Assembly (NCBI GenBank): GCA_945643635.1
Contig: CALZFC010000257.1
Location: 1,307,501 to 1,371,500, forward strand
Direction of reading: 5' to 3'
From: Allodiplogaster sudhausi
Lineage: Eukaryota > Nematoda > Chromadorea > Rhabditida > Diplogasteridae
DNA: 64,000 bases
In this document: positions 59,890-64,000 of the stretch, one piece after another
How positions within the stretch are numbered: the first letter of the stretch is position 1
How the letters are laid out: each line of letters starts with the position of its first letter
Notes under the pieces: generated by a model
Database searches by the model: none
Told to the model about the DNA's origin: nothing
Seen by the model: only the letters and a program-made list of their open reading frames with translations
Program-made: the position numbers and the translations under genes

Positions 59890-60735
59890 TTATTTTTCTG
59901 ATTGAATGGAATATAAGACCAGCGAATCACTTGTCGTGATCAAGCGCCCCTTTAATTCGGCCACCAATTGTGAGAACCACAAATGCATCGAAATCGCCTT
60001 ATTTCGGCGTACTTTTTCATACCGATGTTTATTTGAAACCTCTGCATAATGTATTCTTTCTGAAATTTTATCCATCAATACATATTTGTTGTTCTCGCTT
60101 ATGTTAGATCCTATTCACACAAAATGAATGATAAATACAATCTTGTATATTAACAGAGATTAACCTTATGGTTACCTTATTAAAGCTACTTATTTTGTAT
60201 TATTCATAGCATGCAAAACAATATGTTGATTATATTCTTTAAAAAAAATAGAAATTCTCAACTCCATCTGCATCACGGACTTCCTGTCGGCTATGATGTT
60301 TCTGTCCAGACTCTTTATTTTCATAGTAAAGCCTACATAAAGTCACCATTCTCATAGTTACTACGTGCGTTCATAAATATTTGAAAATTAATAATATTGC
60401 ACATACAGTCATTTCATCAATTAATTAATCATCAATTCGAGGATGTACTGCCGCATTAATATGGTCATTGAGGGTGAGAACCATCACATAAGCATCCGTC
60501 GCTACTGACAATGAGAATAAGAGCATTGAAACTTAGAGTTTTAATTAGCGCCAAAATGAAAATTCACAATTTAATTTTCAAGATTGTCTTCATCACGGAT
60601 TTTTCTCTTGGCGGCTTGCGTGTTTCTGTCAAGGTCGCCCCCGTTGTTCGCAATACTATTCTTGTAGTAAGTTTTATTTGAAAAGTCTGCGCATAACGTA
60701 ACATTTCTGATCGTTACATTCAAAGATTTATATTA
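59890..60735 (-). repeat. dispersed family with related - strand open frames (three copies here, one at 62770-62872)
   Basis: Segments at 59890-60078, about 60290-60400, 60590-60735 and 62770-62872 encode related - strand stretches. Two contain VTIRNVTLCADFSNK, a third VTMRMVTLC, and the first EVSNKHRYEKVRRN. Two also share a K.RD.D..EN tail. The 60630-60735 and 62775-62872 copies are about 90% identical in DNA. No known family. Confidence 0.45.
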
Positions 60736-60803
60736 TATAATCATGCCGACAATATCAGAGGGGGTTTCATTAGAGGTGGGGGTTCTAATAGAGGGGGGGA
60801 CTA

Positions 60804-60890
60804 CCGTATTTTCTCTATTAGTGCCCCGGGGGTACTATTTTTCAATACCCCTGCGAGAGGGGGACACTATTAGAGGGGGGGATAAAAATA
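60804..60890. mobile_element. left end of a second TA-MITE copy
   Basis: Begins at the same CCGTATTTTCTCTATTA terminus after TA and follows the 41847 element through AATACCCCTGCGAGAGGGG, then stops. Related GGGGGTTCTAATAGAGG fragments lie just upstream (60755-60800). A short relic of the other end is visible at 49296-49325 in intron 3 of the WR1/ShKT gene. Confidence 0.6.
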
Positions 60891-60917
60891 CCGGAAAAAA
60901 TAAAGGGAAACCTACAC

Positions 60918-61009
60918 CTTCCTGACTTTGTCTTGATCCTGGACACGACGAACTCCTCGTCCGAGTGCGCGAGTGCAGTGCAATTCTTGCCGCGGCAGTC
61001 GACGCCCAC
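60918..61009 (-). CDS. candidate internal exon, unidentified
   Basis: On the - strand a segment of 30 codons (VGVDCRGKNCTALAHSDEEF then VVSRIKTKSG) ends at a GTGTAG donor. Its third positions are strongly GC-rich, as in the confirmed genes. The acceptor (TTCAAAG) is weak, and two other frames are open across the same DNA, so the frame is a judgement. No flanking exons found. Confidence 0.3.
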
Positions 61010-61049
61010 CTTTGAAGAAGGGCATCAAAGGAGCTGACCGGAAAGAGAA

Positions 61050-61188
61050 ATATATGACAATAAAAAGAAAAATCGTCGATTTGATTCGGATGTTGCAGCA
61101 AAGGGCATGCATAAATTTACGATTTTGTTGCTTAAGGAAGACAACAATAGAGGCGCAGAGAGGTAGGTAAAGAAAAAATTATGGAAAG

Positions 61189-61227
<39 letters not shown>

Positions 61228-62085
61228 GGAGACTGACTGCTTCATAACTTGGACATGATGATAGTTGGACACATTGAGTTCATGGTATCAATTCCCAACG
61301 ACTCTCTACCTCATTCTCTATGATTTTCTCCCTCTCCCTTTCTCTGCCCTCTCTCTCTCCCAGATATGGAGGGACTGAAAGCTCAGATAAATTGAATTAT
61401 TTATGTTGTTCTGTGAGAGATGGTTGCAACTCGAGTGCGGCTGATATGATCTAATAGCAGAAAAGGCAGAAAAGTAGGAAAGAGGCAAGAGTCTAATTTT
61501 TGTTCGTTTGTGTTTAAGTTTTTAATGTTCCAGAAACCATTAAAAATCTAAGCGGAGTCAGTGTTTCATCCTTTTGTTCGAAATTTTTTATAGAGGCCAA
61601 TAAATTGAAGAAATAAAAACACTTTCCAACAGTCGAAGCATGTAAATTCATTTATGTGATCGAACACCATAATGTTGTTTTATGTGTCCTTATATATTAT
61701 TGTCGATAATTGTTGTAACCAAATATGGCCACGACATATAAGGCTGAGGTAATAGTGAGCTTCAATTAACACTCTGAAGACAAATGTGGTGGATAAAAGA
61801 ATTTTGATTTTTGAAATCATGTAAGGAGAATGTGGGATATATTAAATAATATTTTTTTACATGTAAGTGCACGATTTCGCCGAACGACGAATGATACGTA
61901 GTCCAATATTTTCAAAAATGATTGTGTTCTTCATTATAAAATAGTGATAAAAAAAAACGTAAAATCTGAGTGTCATGATTCAAATGGTCGCAATATTTTG
62001 GGCAAAATGTAGGCATGGCGGTTTTGATTCGCAAGCGGATGTCTAAAGGGTGACATGGATCAGGCAGCTTGATATGCAGATAGTC
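61050..62085. repeat. right copy of the about 1-kb direct repeat
   Basis: Same order of blocks as 55250-56270, with small indels. Ends GGCATGGCGGTTTTGATTCG near 62030. It lies 5.8 kb from the left copy, with the foldback element between them. Confidence 0.65.
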
Positions 62086-62145
62086 CAGTGGTTACCTTCG
62101 AGACTGAAAAAGAAAGAATGAGATTTATTGTTAGAACATCTCCAG

Positions 62146-62293
62146 GTATCGGAAAGAAAAGAATGAAAGCCCATTTCCGTTCGAGAACTTCGTGAGTGTC
62201 GCGGGTGCCAACTACGGTATTTCCTTAAGTGTCCTACCGATCGCGATCTGCTCCGCCGAAGACGGCCTCATCTGCAAATCGCTTGACGGATAA
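62146..62293 (+). pseudogene. truncated lipase-like exon (nematode class 2 lipase family)
   Basis: After the acceptor CATCTCCAG the frame reads YRKEKNESPFPFENFVSVAG then ANYGISLSVLPIAICSAEDG and LICKSLDG before TAA. The block FVSVAGANYG followed by a Cys-rich GLxCxS stretch resembles the region after the catalytic serine in nematode secreted triacylglycerol lipases (Pfam Lipase_2), from memory of the family. The family normally continues past this point toward the catalytic Asp and His. Here a stop cuts it off, and no neighbouring exon with the GxSxG elbow was found. It is probably a gene fragment; a missed intron is possible. It lies just after the right-hand 1-kb direct repeat. Confidence 0.4.
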
Positions 62294-62299
62294 AATATA

Positions 62300-64000
62300 T
62301 ATGTCAGTCGTATGCAATCTTCATGACAACTTGGTCAGAGATTGAAAAAAAACAATTTCAAAAAAGAAAGCCAATGTGAATAATTGATTTTTATATTTCT
62401 TTTTGAATTTGTTATATTATTCTCCAACTTTTTGTGTATTATTTCATTGCACCGTATTTAATACAATTAAATCCTTAAGATTAATAGAAAAACAATATTT
62501 CGCTACTAAAATGCTTTGTATAATTAACTGATTATGAACTGATTATGAGATAATACTGCGATTTCCTGAGACGGTGGATTTCACTGGCGAAGTGATCTCA
62601 TGAAATTTTCTTGTCGTGTTGTAGTCGATTTGAGTATGGGATCAGTATGGGATCAAGAGATATAGAAAGAGAGGGGGAGAGAAAGAGAAAGAGAGATGCG
62701 GCGAGAGAATGTTAGAGAGAGAGAAAGATAGCGAGAGAGCGTTAGAACGAGAATGAGAGAGGGAGAGAGCGATTCTGTCAAGGTAGCCCCCGTTGTTCGC
62801 CATTCTTTTCTTGTAGTATGCTTTATTTGAAAAGTCTGCGCATAACGTAACATTTCTGATAGTTACATTCAAAAAAATTATATATTAAATCAACCAAACT
62901 GCCGACGACTTTTAAACGCGATCGATTCGCGTGCCGGCACTGGAATTCTGGATGAGCTCTTTGAAATTTAAAGGAGCCAGAAACTCACTCTTAAATTCGC
63001 GCCTTTTCGCCTGACTCTCAAGGCGAGAGATAGCATTGATTTTGAGAGACGCGGCTACATTAGGAAAATTGTTAATTGATTGCGATTGCGGTTTGCACGC
63101 CTTTTAGAAAGTGCGACACCATGGCCGTAGAGTCGATGGTTCTTCCTCGAGCAGAGCGAAGACTCTTCTCTCTCTTTCTCTTTTTTGCTCTCTCTCTCTC
63201 ATTCTCTCTCTCTCTCTCTTTCTACGATGTCGCAGCGGAAGTCATCCGAGAGACGAGTGGATTGACGAAGAACAGAGAACCGCAACTGTTAGATCGAGGA
63301 GACAGACAGTGAGAGAGTGAGAGAGACAGTGAGAGAGAAAGGGAGCGAAACAGAGAAAGACAGTGCGAGGGACAATAAACGGGGGATGGAGAGAGAGATA
63401 GAGAGAGAGAGAGGTTGCGAGAGGGTAATGAAGTGGTCTGAATGAAGAATGGCCTGTATACATATTTTCTACACCATCCACACTTTTTTATTTACATCAA
63501 TTATGAGTGGCAACGGTGGTTTTCGTTACTAGAATTTCTACAAAGTTTCTTTTTTTAGTGTCTCTTTTCGATGTTCTCTTGAATTCCTCGTGTGTGATAA
63601 TGCTATCTCCATACATTTTCCGTATATTTTCTTCTTTGAGATGCTTATAATTTGAAGTACTTTGCCTATAAAAAAAGTAGATTTAAACAAATTATAATAA
63701 TGCATTCATGCGGATCTTCTCAATCGGCTATATTTACCATTCATATCTCTGATTGGCTCTGTTAATGATGGTCAGCATCGTTGAGTTTCTCGTACAGAGA
63801 ATATCGGAGACACAAAAATAATGTCCGTCAGGAATGATTTCCATCATTCTGATTGAAATGAGACTTGGCATGCAAATCGAGAAATTTTGGGTTTGCTAGG
63901 AGGACTCTGACTTTATGTGACAAGTCAAATGCTGCGGGAAAAATGTGGGCTGAGTTAAGCTTCATCATCTTCATTCTAATTTCTTCTTCTTCTTCTTCTA
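62300..64000. other. terminal spacer with short repeat tracts
   Basis: (GA)n at 62650-62775 and 63305-63415, (CT)n at 63170-63220. An ATG at 63121 in a CACCATGG context opens MAVESMVLPRAERRLFSLFL but runs directly into the (CT)n tract, so it is not called. Confidence 0.4.
62770..62872 (-). repeat. fourth copy of the VTLC-frame family
   Basis: Reads MNVTIRNVTLCADFSNKAYY then KKRMANNGGYLDR on the - strand before entering a (CT)n tract. It closely matches the copy at 60590-60735. Confidence 0.45.

Noticed and set aside
62230..62290. - strand segment reading DEAVFGGADRDR between an acceptor and a donor
   Set aside because: Antisense to the lipase-like + strand frame, which is longer and carries a recognisable motif.
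1..64000. CRISPR arrays, bacterial operons, rRNA genes or intact functional tRNA genes
   Set aside because: None seen. Regular repeats here are simple-sequence or minisatellite type without spacers, and the only tRNA-like sequences are degenerate.

Overview
The window is eukaryotic and almost certainly from a nematode. Three spliced genes can be reconstructed exon by exon: an orcokinin-like neuropeptide precursor of the nematode NLP-14 type (+ strand, 11320-16384), a complete prolyl oligopeptidase (- strand, 18697-28555) and a secreted protein combining WR1/lustrin-type cysteine modules with ShKT domains (- strand, 43157-50247). NLP-14 peptides, WR1 modules, ShKT domains and TTTCAG-type acceptors just upstream of start codons (probable spliced-leader sites) all point to Nematoda. 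Genus cannot be told from this sequence.

Layout. 1-11250: mostly (CT)n/(GA)n tracts and AT-rich DNA, with a TATA box and a GC-rich leader-like segment near 7 kb and a few weak exon candidates. 11260-16640: neuropeptide gene. 16640-18690: tail-to-tail spacer with one unassigned ORF. 18697-28555: the 18-exon peptidase, whose introns hold hAT-type MITEs, minisatellites and a pair of tRNA-like elements. 28600-43150: repeat-rich spacer with a small cysteine-bearing gene (30700-31128), a hAT MITE, a TA-flanked MITE and isolated exon candidates. 43157-50247: the WR1/ShKT gene, with a foldback element in intron 8 and a phase-compatible 24-nt microexon candidate. 50260-64000: an unassigned two-exon gene end (52922-53292), a 2.7-kb foldback element with about 1.1-kb arms (56455-59157), about 1-kb direct repeats on either side of it, a four-copy repeat family with related open frames, and a truncated lipase-like exon.

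Exon chains of the three main genes were checked by reading frame: coding lengths are 513, 2178 and 1566 nt, all divisible by three, with every intron phase matching. The most striking genome-wide feature is the density of (GA)n/(CT)n tracts, which often start within a few bases of splice sites and create many false RERERE/SLSLSL open frames. The neuropeptide and peptidase genes are convergent neighbours. Oligopeptidases of this family cut short proline-containing peptides, but the neuropeptide 13-mers contain no proline, so a functional link is not supported.
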